Below are positions 1 through 7,120 of a stretch of DNA of 10,746 nucleotides, one piece after another. Under the pieces are notes generated by a model that was given only the letters and a program-made list of their open reading frames with translations, ran no database searches and was not told where the DNA came from. The DNA is from Planctomycetaceae bacterium (GTDB lineage: Bacteria > Planctomycetota > Planctomycetia > Pirellulales > Thermoguttaceae). Each line of letters starts with the position of its first letter. Within the stretch, counting starts at the first letter, position 1. Position numbers and translations under genes: made by a program. The DNA lies in assembly GCA_015062085.1 (NCBI GenBank), contig SUVI01000137.1:1-10746 (forward strand), given 5' to 3'.

Positions 1-246
1 AAACGCCCGCGCGAGGATCCGAAATCCGTTTTCGCCGGGGTCTTGAGCTTCCTTTTCCAGAAACTGCGCCAGAGCTTCCCCGTAATTGACCGACCCGTCT
101 GGATTCAGCGGCCCGACGACCAGATGCGTTTCAGGAGTCACCCGTTCCGGAAACAGCCCGGAGACCGTCAGCCACCCCCAAAGTCCCAGCGGAAGAAGCA
201 GGATCAGCAAAAGGATCCTCCTGAATGTACGTTGCGTGCTTCTCAT
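1..246 (-). CDS. N-terminal fragment of a membrane-anchored or secreted protein (cut by window edge)
   Basis: The reading frame opens with ATG at 246 and stays open for 82 codons to the window edge, so the C-terminus is missing. A GGAG lies 8 nt upstream of the ATG. Residues 1-10 are basic (RSTQRTFRR). A hydrophobic stretch follows at about 11-29 (ILLLILLLPLGLWGWL), which could be a signal anchor or an uncleaved signal peptide; no clear AxA cleavage site follows. The next part reads PLNPDGSVNYGEAL then a Glu-rich segment. From memory this resembles the start of large secreted proteins of unknown function in planctomycetes, which often have a P-L-x-x-D-G-x-V-x-Y segment after the anchor; I cannot verify this here. 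It begins 56 bp after the M24 gene stop with no terminator between, so co-transcription is plausible. Function unknown. Confidence 0.6.
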   Translation of the reverse strand, partial: MRSTQRTFRRILLLILLLPLGLWGWLTVSGLFPERVTPETHLVVGPLNPDGSVNYGEALAQFLEKEAQDPGENGFRILARAF

Positions 247-302
247 CGTCTCTACTCCGTTCAAAAATTCTGGAATGCTTTGGATGCGGTTGGAGTTTTG
301 AA

Positions 303-1529
303 CTAGATCTCCATGATCTCGCGCGGTCCGCCGGTCAGGCACCGTCCGCCGGATGGCGTCACGAGGAACGTATCCTCCACGCCGACGGTCCCGAATCCCG
401 CGATCCCCTTCTTCGGCTCGACAGCCAGAAGCATATTTTCCTCAAGCGGCTCGGTAAATCCCCGCGCGAAAACGGGATACTCGTCGATCTGCAGGCCGAT
501 GCCGTGTCCGAGAAACTTCACACTTCGCGCTCCGAATCCCTGAAAATTCACGAGAAAATCGTCCGAAAGCCCTTCCATGACCTCCGCGTAGATCCGGTCC
601 GGGATCTCGCCCGGGCGCATCCGCTCGGCAATGGCGAGCTGGATCTCTCGGCATTTCGCGTGTGCGGCGAGTGCTTCGTCCGGGATCTGCGCCTCCGGTC
701 GGCTTCCGCGGAAAAAGTAGACCTGCGTTTTGTCCGTATGGTACCCGTTCACGCCGAACCCCATGTCCGCGAAGACGCTCTGCCCGGCTTCCAGACGGAT
801 CTCACGGGACCCAATGAACGGAATGGCCGCCGACATGCCGCTCGAACCGCCGGGACCATTGAAGCACGTCGGGTAAAGCCCGCTCTCGCCGAACGCGTAC
901 TGACCGTAGCCGACGTCGCACTGAAACATTGCGAACCGGCTCACCCCCTGGTATCCGAGTGCCAGCGCACCGCGGTAGACTTCCCCTGCAAACTCGCACT
1001 CGGTCATTCCCTCGCGAAGATAGCCCGGAACGCACTCCGTCAGGAATTCATGATGCAGCCGTCCGGAAAGCTCCAGCCACTTCAGTTCCCACGCGGATTT
1101 CACGGCCCGAAGGCGCGAAATGACCGGCTCGATCGGCTTCACGGCCGTCATTTTCAGGTTCCGCTGCATCATCTCGAGCATCGAGACCGTCACGGAGTCC
1201 TTCTCCAGGTACGTCACGCCGGCATTCTCGCCGATCCCCGACGCCACATGCCGGTAGCTCCCCATCGGAAGGATCTCGTCCGGAGGAAGAAGCGACTCGT
1301 CCTGCGCTCGCTCAAGACTTCGCCGCACGAAGTATTTCCGCCCGCCGTCCTTCTGAAAAACGAGCACACCGTCCTGCATCGAACCGGCAAAGTAAAGCTG
1401 ATTCACCCGACCGACGATCAAAATCGTCTCCCAGTCCGGGCAGCGTTCGTCCATCATCTTCACCAGACGTTCACACCGTGCGTCCAGCTCGCTCAGCGGA
1501 ACGCGTTCGTTCAGTTTCATCGTTTCCAT
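303..1529 (-). CDS. M24-fold metallohydrolase (Xaa-Pro aminopeptidase/creatinase-like)
   Basis: 408 residues, close to the usual length for two-domain M24 proteins. The N-terminal creatinase-like domain spans about 1-140 and the C-terminal pita-bread domain about 150-405. All five dinuclear-metal ligands can be placed: D255 (FADMG), D266 (HTDKTQ), H342 (GHGIGL), E371 (AVEPKKG) and E385 (GVEDTF). No signal peptide is seen, so it is probably cytoplasmic. Family members usually cleave Xaa-Pro bonds using two Mn, Zn or Co ions. Two histidines usually needed for substrate handling seem absent: none lies in the GGSSGMSAAIPF segment (about 227-238), and the position of the second is D349 in LQIDEYP. 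The substrate is therefore uncertain and true peptidase activity is not assured. The start at 1529 has an AGGA 7 nt upstream; a second in-frame ATG lies three codons in. The stop is TAG. Confidence 0.85.
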   Translation of the reverse strand: METMKLNERVPLSELDARCERLVKMMDERCPDWETILIVGRVNQLYFAGSMQDGVLVFQKDGGRKYFVRRSLERAQDESLLPPDEILPMGSYRHVASGIGENAGVTYLEKDSVTVSMLEMMQRNLKMTAVKPIEPVISRLRAVKSAWELKWLELSGRLHHEFLTECVPGYLREGMTECEFAGEVYRGALALGYQGVSRFAMFQCDVGYGQYAFGESGLYPTCFNGPGGSSGMSAAIPFIGSREIRLEAGQSVFADMGFGVNGYHTDKTQVYFFRGSRPEAQIPDEALAAHAKCREIQLAIAERMRPGEIPDRIYAEVMEGLSDDFLVNFQGFGARSVKFLGHGIGLQIDEYPVFARGFTEPLEENMLLAVEPKKGIAGFGTVGVEDTFLVTPSGGRCLTGGPREIMEI

Positions 1530-1540
1530 TTGGGTCCTTT

Positions 1541-1570
1541 TCTGATTTGATTTGATTGGATTGGATTAGA
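1541..1570 (-). repeat. Pentanucleotide tandem repeat in the 5' leader of the M24 gene
   Basis: Six adjacent 5-bp units on the plus strand: TCTGA, TTTGA, TTTGA, TTGGA, TTGGA, TTAGA. The array ends just upstream of the AGGA ribosome binding site of the M24 gene, so it would lie in the leader or promoter. The units are degenerate; only two adjacent pairs are exact. Confidence 0.6.
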
Positions 1571-1604
1571 TCTTAAAATTTTTTCTGAATCCTATACTTT
1601 GAAA

Positions 1605-1815
1605 GGCCCTCCTTCCAGGAGGGGCGGCAGACAGAAGGTCTGACGGGGCGATTCGGGAATGCGGGGACTTTTAAAGACCGCTTTTCCTGAAACCCGCACA
1701 AACACCCGGCGAATGGCCTGCGGCCTGTATCGCCGAATGAAAAAGCGGCAAAAGTCACTGCGTGACTGAATTGCCGCACTCCATAGGCGCGGACTGCGTG
1801 CGCTGCGCGCTCCGC
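1605..1815 (-). repeat. Cluster of small hairpins downstream of the kinase gene
   Basis: This spacer holds six inverted repeats in about 210 bp (plus-strand positions). (a) CCCTCC 1607-1612 with GGAGGG 1618-1623. (b) CAGAC 1628-1632 with GTCTG 1638-1642. (c) GCGG 1661-1664 with CCGC 1678-1681, enclosing CTTT/AAAG. (d) CGGCGA 1707-1712 with TCGCCG 1730-1735, enclosing GGCC-TGC-GGCC. (e) GCGGCAA 1745-1751 with TTGCCGC 1771-1777, enclosing GTCAC-TGC-GTGAC. (f) GCGGA 1789-1793 with TCCGC 1811-1815, enclosing GCGC-TGC-GCGC. Elements d, e and f share a short inner stem capped by the same triplet (GCA on the minus strand) although the stem sequences differ. d and e also share a 4-nt T-A/T-C-A internal loop on the minus strand. 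None is followed by a clear T-tract on the minus strand, so they are not standard terminators. They could be an extragenic palindromic repeat family or a structured 3' UTR. Confidence 0.6.
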
Positions 1816-3561
1816 TTAATTTCCTGGAGCTGGATCTGCCAGAACTATGCGGAAGCCCAGGTAGCCGTTCCGAGAGCCCGGCTCGTAGTAGTACCGGTAC
1901 GCGGAGCGGCAGTACTCGGCGTTGTTGCCCCAGCTGCCGCCGCGGTAGACCCGGCTCGAGCCGCTATCAGGGCCTGTCGGGTCGCTCGTTGGCGACGGAG
2001 AGTAGGGGCCGAACCGATCCTCGCACCACTCCCACACATTCCCGTGCATATCGTAAAGTCCCCACGCATTCGGCTGTTTCTGCCTCACCGGATGCGTACT
2101 TCTGCTGTTGGCATCATAATACCAGGCCATTTTACCCAGTTCGCCCGCATAGTCTCCCGTCGTGCCCGCTCGGCAGGCGTACTCCCACTGCGCCTCCGTG
2201 GGGAGATCCACTTTTCCAGAGATTTTCGACGAAAGTACACGGCAGAATTCCTGGCAGTCATCCCAGCTTACGCACTCCACCGGGTTCTGTTCCCCCGGAA
2301 AACGGCTCGGGTTGCCGCGCATCACGCTCTTCCACATTTTTTGCGTGACCTGCGTCTCGAGCATCCAGAAACCGTGCGTCAGCGTGACTTCATGGGCATC
2401 CTTTCCGTCCCCCATCATGAACGTTCCCGGCGGGCACCATCGGAAAGCGTACTCGATGCCGTCGACGGTCTTCACCATCCGGTCACCGGGTTTGCGCTCA
2501 GGGTTCGGTTCCGGTTTCGGAGCGGGCACAGGCTCCGGTTTGGGGGCCGATCCTTTGACCAAAACGTCCGGCTTCGATACGGAAATGCCGGCATTCTGCG
2601 CTTTTTCCAGCGTTTCGAGGAATTCCGTGCAGGTGGAGAATCGCGCGTCGGGAAAGATGGAGAGTGCGCGGTCCAGTGCGGCATTGGCGGCGTCGGTGAG
2701 GTGCGGAGAGGTTGCGCGAAGCTGCATTTTAGCGAACGCGATCTCCATGAGATTTCCGTTTCGGAATGGCAATTTTCCGTGCGTCAGCTCGTAGAGGACC
2801 ATCGCCAGCGCGTACTGGTCGGCCCGACCGTTCTGCCGGTGCGTCTGCATCTGCTCGGGCGCCATGTAGACCGGCGTTCCGGAGGAGGAATTCGCCATCG
2901 TGTCGGCCGTACGGCTGAGGCTCACCGTCGCCTGCGTCGCGTTTTCCGGGCGGATCCGGGCCGCGATGCCGAAATCGATCAGGCAGGGAACGTCGCGCCG
3001 TCCGATCTTCTGAAACATGATGTTCTGCGGCTTCACGTCGCGGTGGAGGATGCCGAGTTCATGGATAAAATCGAGTGCCCCGGCGATCGGCGAGAGGATC
3101 GGAAGGACCGACTCCAGTTTCAGGCCGTTTTCGTGCCCTTCCTGTTTTTCGAACCAGTCCGCCAGCGTGCCGTTCTCGATGTACGCCATAATGAGGAACT
3201 TTCCGAACACACGGTCCGTCTCGATCCCCAGAAGCGGGCAGATGTTTTGATGAAACGCTTTTTTCGTGAGGTCAAAAACGCGCTGGACCTCACTCATCGC
3301 GCCGGCATTTTCGCGGATCCGGTCCGAGAGTATCTTGCAGACGACCTGCTGGACGTCCTCGCCTCCGGAAACTTTCATCGCGAGCCACGTCTGCCCCATT
3401 CCGCCCTCGCCGATCTTCTTCTCGAGCCGGTAGTTCTGAAACTCGCCGAAAAGGTATCCCGGCTTCAGGGTTTCAAATTGCCCCGGATCGTAGTTCACGT
3501 CCTCCGGAAGCAGCGTATCGAGCGTACTTTGAGACAGGTCGTTCATGGATTCGTTTTTCAT
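1816..3561 (-). CDS. Ser/Thr protein kinase fused to a C-terminal SUMF1/FGE-like domain
   Basis: 581 residues. The Hanks-type kinase domain spans about 44-318: glycine loop GEGGMG 51-56, lysine K76 (VVCK), catalytic loop HRDVKPQN 173-180, DFG 196-198 and APE 234-236. All catalytic residues are intact, so it should be an active kinase. A proline-rich linker (about 338-358) leads to an SUMF1/formylglycine-generating-enzyme-like domain at about 362-575, with LPTEAQWEYACRAG (453-466), GLYDMHGNVWEWCED (501-515) and RGGSW (540-544). True FGEs have two copper-binding cysteines after RGGS; here the first position is N546 and only C551 remains, so a binding module is likelier than sulfatase activation. 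No signal peptide or membrane helix is visible, so the protein should be cytosolic. The C-terminus resembles a DGR variable region. Neither candidate start (residue 1 or M6) has a strong Shine-Dalgarno site; the longer form is reported. The stop is TAA. Confidence 0.92.
   Translation of the reverse strand: MKNESMNDLSQSTLDTLLPEDVNYDPGQFETLKPGYLFGEFQNYRLEKKIGEGGMGQTWLAMKVSGGEDVQQVVCKILSDRIRENAGAMSEVQRVFDLTKKAFHQNICPLLGIETDRVFGKFLIMAYIENGTLADWFEKQEGHENGLKLESVLPILSPIAGALDFIHELGILHRDVKPQNIMFQKIGRRDVPCLIDFGIAARIRPENATQATVSLSRTADTMANSSSGTPVYMAPEQMQTHRQNGRADQYALAMVLYELTHGKLPFRNGNLMEIAFAKMQLRATSPHLTDAANAALDRALSIFPDARFSTCTEFLETLEKAQNAGISVSKPDVLVKGSAPKPEPVPAPKPEPNPERKPGDRMVKTVDGIEYAFRWCPPGTFMMGDGKDAHEVTLTHGFWMLETQVTQKMWKSVMRGNPSRFPGEQNPVECVSWDDCQEFCRVLSSKISGKVDLPTEAQWEYACRAGTTGDYAGELGKMAWYYDANSRSTHPVRQKQPNAWGLYDMHGNVWEWCEDRFGPYSPSPTSDPTGPDSGSSRVYRGGSWGNNAEYCRSAYRYYYEPGSRNGYLGFRIVLADPAPGN
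1849..1944 (-). other. Candidate DGR-type variable region at the 3' end of the kinase-SUMF1 gene
   Basis: This covers residues 540-571, from RGGSW to LGFR. The fixed frame matches the usual layout of SUMF1-type DGR targets: RGGSW, CRSA, R, P, R, LGFR. At the positions between, codons are GGC (545), AAC (546, 547), TAC (550, 555, 557, 558, 559, 567), GGC (562, 566) and AAC (565). All of these can arise from AAC by changing adenines only. Exceptions are GAG at 549 and 560, which would need AAG, and TCT at 563, which would need AAT. Six tyrosines fall in 18 residues. No matching template repeat, reverse transcriptase or accessory gene is in the window. Ordinary SUMF1 domains also vary here, so this is a candidate only. 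Confidence 0.4.
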
Positions 3562-3606
3562 TGGGAATTTCGCTCAAAAAAGGACCGAATGGATGAAATT
3601 TCTTTC

Positions 3607-3634
3607 ATTTTAACGCATTTTCAGGAAAATTCAA
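3607..3634 (-). promoter_or_regulatory. Possible sigma70-type promoter for the kinase gene
   Basis: On the minus strand TTGAAT (3634-3629) is followed after 16 nt by TAAAAT (3612-3607), five of six bases of the -10 consensus. Transcription would start near 3600 and leave a leader of about 40 nt before the ATG at 3561. The position is sensible, but AT-rich spacers give such matches by chance. Confidence 0.4.
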
Positions 3635-3694
3635 GAGGTACTGCCCAATAGAAACAAAACGAAATATTTCGACGCGAATTCCGCCAAAACCGCG

Positions 3695-3726
3695 AAAGTA
3701 CACGCTCAATGCCCGCGGCGTACTTT
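3695..3726. repeat. Inverted repeat between the MBL-fold gene and the kinase gene
   Basis: AAAGTAC (3695-3701) pairs with GTACTTT (3720-3726), with a possible inner CGC/GCG extension. It lies about 70 bp past the stop of the MBL-fold gene and upstream of the kinase promoter candidate. No T-run follows on the minus strand, so it is at most a weak or factor-dependent terminator, or a protein-binding site. Confidence 0.3.
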
Positions 3727-3795
3727 TCGTCGTCCAATTCCGCAGGATCCGCGTCTTTTGGTGTTTTTCGAGTTTCTTTTTCAGGAACGGAAATT

Positions 3796-4479
3796 TCAGT
3801 CTGTTTCGAACATTTCGCCGGGGGTGAGGATCCGGACGGCGGTGTCGGTCTCCGATTCGACGCGGAGTTTCCACGCCTCAGGATCCTGCGCGATCGGCGG
3901 CCAGGTGCTGAAATGGCAGGGGATCGCACATCGGGGTTTCAGGAGCTTCACCGCTTCCAGCGCGTCGTCCGGTCCCATGGTGAAGAGGTCGCCGATCGGG
4001 AGCATCGCGAAATCGATCCCGCGTTTTCCCAGGATCGCCATATCGCCGAACAGTGCCGTATCGCACGCGAAATAGAGCGTCTTTCCCTCTTTGAGCGTCA
4101 GAAGAAAACCGGCAGGATTCCCTCCCGGTGTGCCGTCCGGAAGCGTCGAGGAATGGAGTGCCGGGACCATCTGCACACGCCCGCAGGGGAGTTCTGCACT
4201 GCCGCCGAGGTTCATCGCCAGAGTGTTTGAGACTCCGTGCTGATTTACGTACCCCGCGATCTCCGCGATCGCCAGAACGGCCGCACCAGTCCGTTTCGCG
4301 ATTTCCAGCGTATCGCCGAAATGGTCGCCGTGCCCGTGGGAAACGAGAATGAAATCGGCTTCCACGTCCTCCGGGCCGCACGAGGCCGCGGGATTCTGCG
4401 AAAGGAACGGGTCGATGAGGATCTTGTATCCGCTTGCCGTTACGGACCACGCATTGTGGCCTAAAAACTGGATCTTCAT
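3796..4479 (-). CDS. UPF0173-type metal-dependent hydrolase (metallo-beta-lactamase fold)
   Basis: 227 residues, the usual length of the UPF0173/YtkL group. It begins MKIQFLGHNAW, the standard first strand of this family. The metal-binding motif is SHGHGDH: H48, H50, D52 and H53. Further ligands are H109 (ALHSS), D140 (FACDTALFGD) and H189 (PCHFSTWP). The domain fills the whole protein and there is no signal peptide, so it is a cytoplasmic hydrolase with two metal ions. The physiological substrate of the family is not established. The frame stays open upstream to 4587, but the start at 4479 is chosen because an AGGAG sits 5 nt before it and the family begins exactly there. It lies 144 bp downstream of the DUF4838 gene, so read-through is possible but not shown. 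Nothing links it functionally to the flanking genes. Confidence 0.9.
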   Translation of the reverse strand: MKIQFLGHNAWSVTASGYKILIDPFLSQNPAASCGPEDVEADFILVSHGHGDHFGDTLEIAKRTGAAVLAIAEIAGYVNQHGVSNTLAMNLGGSAELPCGRVQMVPALHSSTLPDGTPGGNPAGFLLTLKEGKTLYFACDTALFGDMAILGKRGIDFAMLPIGDLFTMGPDDALEAVKLLKPRCAIPCHFSTWPPIAQDPEAWKLRVESETDTAVRILTPGEMFETD

Positions 4480-4484
4480 GTTTT

Positions 4485-4489
4485 CTCCT
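4485..4489 (-). promoter_or_regulatory. Ribosome binding site fixing the start of the MBL-fold gene
   Basis: AGGAG on the minus strand, 5 nt before the ATG at 4479. It supports this start over the in-frame ATG at 4587, which would add 36 residues (basic, Ser-rich) not typical of the family. Confidence 0.75.
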
Positions 4490-4572
4490 GATTCTTTTCT
4501 GAAAAACGCTTTCGATTCTGAAAAAAGGGAAGGACGACGCACCGCGGCACGCCGTCCGATCGGGTAAAATTC

Positions 4573-4616
4573 GGAAATTTCCGGCATTTTCAGTAAATTC
4601 CGGCAAATTCCGACGA
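4573..4616. repeat. AAATTCCGG direct repeats downstream of the DUF4838 gene
   Basis: Three related units occur on the plus strand: AAATTTCCGGCA (4575-4586), AAATTCCGGCA (4595-4605) and AAATTCCGACG (4606-4616). The first includes the perfect palindrome GGAAATTTCC (4573-4582). They lie within 50 bp downstream of the DUF4838 stop codon. Function unknown. Confidence 0.5.
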
Positions 4617-4623
4617 TTTCAGC

Positions 4624-7065
4624 TCATTCTTCCACGAGGAAGAAACGGTCCACGTAGACATTCTGGACTTCCCCCTCACGTTTCGGCGGCGCAAACCAGA
4701 TGTACATCGTGTCGGTCAGCGCGTGTGCTCCGAGATCGACCAGCCGGTAAGTTTCCCCCTGGATCGCCTTTACGCTTAAATTCCGATGGGAAACGCTCTT
4801 TTTCTCCTTCCAGTCGTAGATGCCGCAGGTCATGGCCGAGCCTTCCTCGGTGGACGCTTCGCAGCGCACGGCACCGTAAACGCGCCATTTTTTGCCGTTT
4901 TTCAGGTCCAGTCCCGGCGGGAACGGACAGGAAGCCGCCCACTCAAAATGCCAGCCCGGCATCCGGATCGCACGGCCGTCCGACGCCTTCGGGTCGTCTA
5001 CCCACTCGCCCCAGCCTTTTTCACGCCCGCCGATCCGCATCATCGCATCCTGGAAATCGATCCAGAGGACCGAATCCCAATCCGGAGCCGCTTTTCCCGA
5101 AGTTTCCTGCTCCGGAAGGACGGCATTCATGTCCGGTTTCGCAGCCGGAGTCGTCGGGAAAGATCCGATGAGCTTACTGCGAAGATCCGCCCACGGCTGC
5201 CCGCGGAGCGATTCGCGGTAGTGCGTGCTTCCCTGCTCTTCAAGGAACGCGCAGAATTTCTCCGCCGCCGCACGCGGATCTTTCGGTCCCGGGAACGGAA
5301 TGCCGTTCACTTTGCAGTAAAAGTTCATCTCGTGCCACCGCTGGAGCCAGTTGAAATCGTACGCTACGAGTGCTTTCTCCACGCGCAGAGCCAGGACGGG
5401 ATCGTCTTTGACTGCCGCGCGGGCTTTTTCGGTCAGCGGTGTTGCCTTCAGGATCGTCTCGGCATCGAGCCAGCCCCGCGTGTTTTCAAGATAGCACCGA
5501 AGATTGAATCCCGTCGTATCCGCCCGATCGTGGATCACGTCCAGATACTCAAGAAGCGGTTCGCCTGCCGGTCCATAGTAGTTCGTGAAAAACTCCTTCC
5601 AGAGAGCCTTCTCATCCCGATCCGGGTCCCAGAGCAGATGTGCCACGACCCAGTTTCTTGCCGAGACGAAGTCTCCGCACGTCGTGTGCGCGTCCCCTTG
5701 GTTGAAGAGTCCGATCGTTTTGTTTTTCACGAAGAAACGGATGTCCGGCGCGAGGCAGCGCATGTTCGGATGCGGCAGAATGTAGTTCGTGAAATTCGTA
5801 ATGTAATTCCAGACGAAAAGCTGCGGCGCGATGGCGCTCCACCCGCGAATGTCGTCCGCGAGCGTGCTGTTCAGCTCACCCGTTTCCAGAGGCTGAAGGA
5901 AAGAGCACTCGATCGTGCAGAGGCGGACCACCACGTTTTTTCGCGGTTTCACGAGCTTCGGAGGTTTCCGCGTGTACTGGTACGCGAGCGTTTCGACGAA
6001 AACGTCCGGGAACTCTTTCTCGATGTCTTCCGCCACTTTGTTCACGAACGTGATGAGAGAGCCGGCAGGACTCTCATTCGCTTCGTCGATCGCGCGGCAT
6101 TTTTCGCATGTGCAGTACCCGCGCCAGTCATTCTGGCTGATCGAGATGAATTTCGCGCCCGGATTCTTCCGCAAATGCTCAAGCGCGTTTTTCGTCAGCT
6201 CCGCACGCATTTCGTCATTCGCGAGACAAAGCTGCGTTCCGCTCTCGTGGATCTGCTCCGGCTTGAGAGTCTTGACGAACTCCTCGTACGCGCTCCCCGG
6301 TCCGCTCCAGCTCGGGATGCCGACCTTGCGGACTCCGTCGATCTCGCAGAACCATTCCGGATGGTCTTTGAAGTATTTGGTCGGCGGAATGAGCGGGTAG
6401 AAGGAGTGCACGAAGAAGACGAAGCGATTTTTTCCGCCCCACTCTTCCGAGACGCGCGCCATGTTTCCGTTCACCTTGCAGTGGACCGCGAATTTCTCCT
6501 CGAATGCGTCGCGATAGTACGCTTCCCGGTAGACCATCGGCGGGGCGAAACGGTGATCCTGCGCGCGTACCGTCAGCGTCGGTTTGTGCGGGATCGTGCT
6601 CTCGGTCGACGTCCACCATCGGCAGCCGAGTTCCTCTTCCAGGAACGTCACGACGGCGTAAAGCGCCCCGCGCCGAGTGTCGCCCGTCAGAACGAGGTTT
6701 CCATCCGCGTCGCTTTTCATGAAGATCTCGTCCTCACGGAAATCGATCTCGGCAAGCTCCGGAAACTCCTTTTTCGCCGTTTCGGAAGTCCCGACGAACA
6801 CGCACGGACCTGCTTGGCCGTCGAGCTCGCTTTCCTTCACGATCGGGAGTTTCGCGCCGGTGATCTGCTCAAAGTAAAGCTGAAATTCCCTGGCAGCATT
6901 CCCATCCACAGCAGACGCGCCGTCCGCGAGAACGATCCGGTACGGACTCTTCCCGTCCGCGGCCAATTTCAGCTCTTGCGCCTTGACTTCTGCCGTCCAA
7001 AACGACGCCGCAGCCAGAAACGCTCCTGCGAGCGTCCCCAGCACCAAAAATGATTTAAATTTCAT
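4624..7065 (-). CDS. Secreted DUF4838-family protein, probable glycan-active enzyme
   Basis: 813 residues. A signal peptide is visible: basic start, hydrophobic core about 5-20 and a likely cut after VKA at residue 29, so the product is exported. Residues about 35-165 resemble the N-terminal domain found ahead of GH67 and GH20-type barrels (EFQLYFEQITGAKLPIV then VFVGTSE and a GALYAVVTFLEEELGCRWW segment). About 175-470 is the DUF4838 region, with the hallmark SISQNDWRGYCTCEKC (309-323) whose C318, C320 and C323 may bind metal or form disulfides. The last 110 residues or so look like a beta-sandwich module with carbohydrate-binding character. No activity is firmly established for DUF4838, though these proteins are common in polysaccharide-degrading planctomycetes, Lentisphaerae and Bacteroidetes; the catalytic residues and substrate are not assigned here. 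The start has AAGGAGAG 4 nt upstream. Confidence 0.88.
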   Translation of the reverse strand: MKFKSFLVLGTLAGAFLAAASFWTAEVKAQELKLAADGKSPYRIVLADGASAVDGNAAREFQLYFEQITGAKLPIVKESELDGQAGPCVFVGTSETAKKEFPELAEIDFREDEIFMKSDADGNLVLTGDTRRGALYAVVTFLEEELGCRWWTSTESTIPHKPTLTVRAQDHRFAPPMVYREAYYRDAFEEKFAVHCKVNGNMARVSEEWGGKNRFVFFVHSFYPLIPPTKYFKDHPEWFCEIDGVRKVGIPSWSGPGSAYEEFVKTLKPEQIHESGTQLCLANDEMRAELTKNALEHLRKNPGAKFISISQNDWRGYCTCEKCRAIDEANESPAGSLITFVNKVAEDIEKEFPDVFVETLAYQYTRKPPKLVKPRKNVVVRLCTIECSFLQPLETGELNSTLADDIRGWSAIAPQLFVWNYITNFTNYILPHPNMRCLAPDIRFFVKNKTIGLFNQGDAHTTCGDFVSARNWVVAHLLWDPDRDEKALWKEFFTNYYGPAGEPLLEYLDVIHDRADTTGFNLRCYLENTRGWLDAETILKATPLTEKARAAVKDDPVLALRVEKALVAYDFNWLQRWHEMNFYCKVNGIPFPGPKDPRAAAEKFCAFLEEQGSTHYRESLRGQPWADLRSKLIGSFPTTPAAKPDMNAVLPEQETSGKAAPDWDSVLWIDFQDAMMRIGGREKGWGEWVDDPKASDGRAIRMPGWHFEWAASCPFPPGLDLKNGKKWRVYGAVRCEASTEEGSAMTCGIYDWKEKKSVSHRNLSVKAIQGETYRLVDLGAHALTDTMYIWFAPPKREGEVQNVYVDRFFLVEE

Positions 7066-7120
7066 GATCTCTCCTTGGTTTTAATGAAAATGGCGGGGTA
7101 AATTAAATTTTGTTTGATTT

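Noticed and set aside
225..1550. A 441-codon plus-strand frame opposite the M24 gene
   Set aside because: Antisense shadow; the minus strand has all five M24 metal ligands and a ribosome binding site.
1573..1779. A 68-codon minus-strand frame in the hairpin-rich spacer
   Set aside because: It runs through the array of inverted repeats, has no good ribosome binding site, and its composition is explained by the repeats.
1762..3651. A 629-codon plus-strand frame opposite the kinase gene
   Set aside because: The product is arginine-rich and low in complexity, whereas the opposite strand encodes complete kinase and SUMF1 motifs.
4480..4587. 36-residue N-terminal extension of the MBL-fold protein
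   Set aside because: The shorter start has AGGAG at the right distance and begins exactly where UPF0173 proteins begin.
4786..7053. A 755-codon open frame on the plus strand opposite the DUF4838 gene
   Set aside because: It is the antisense shadow of a real gene in moderately GC-rich DNA. Its product is Arg/Val-rich with no recognisable domain, while the minus strand has a signal peptide, ribosome binding site and family motifs.
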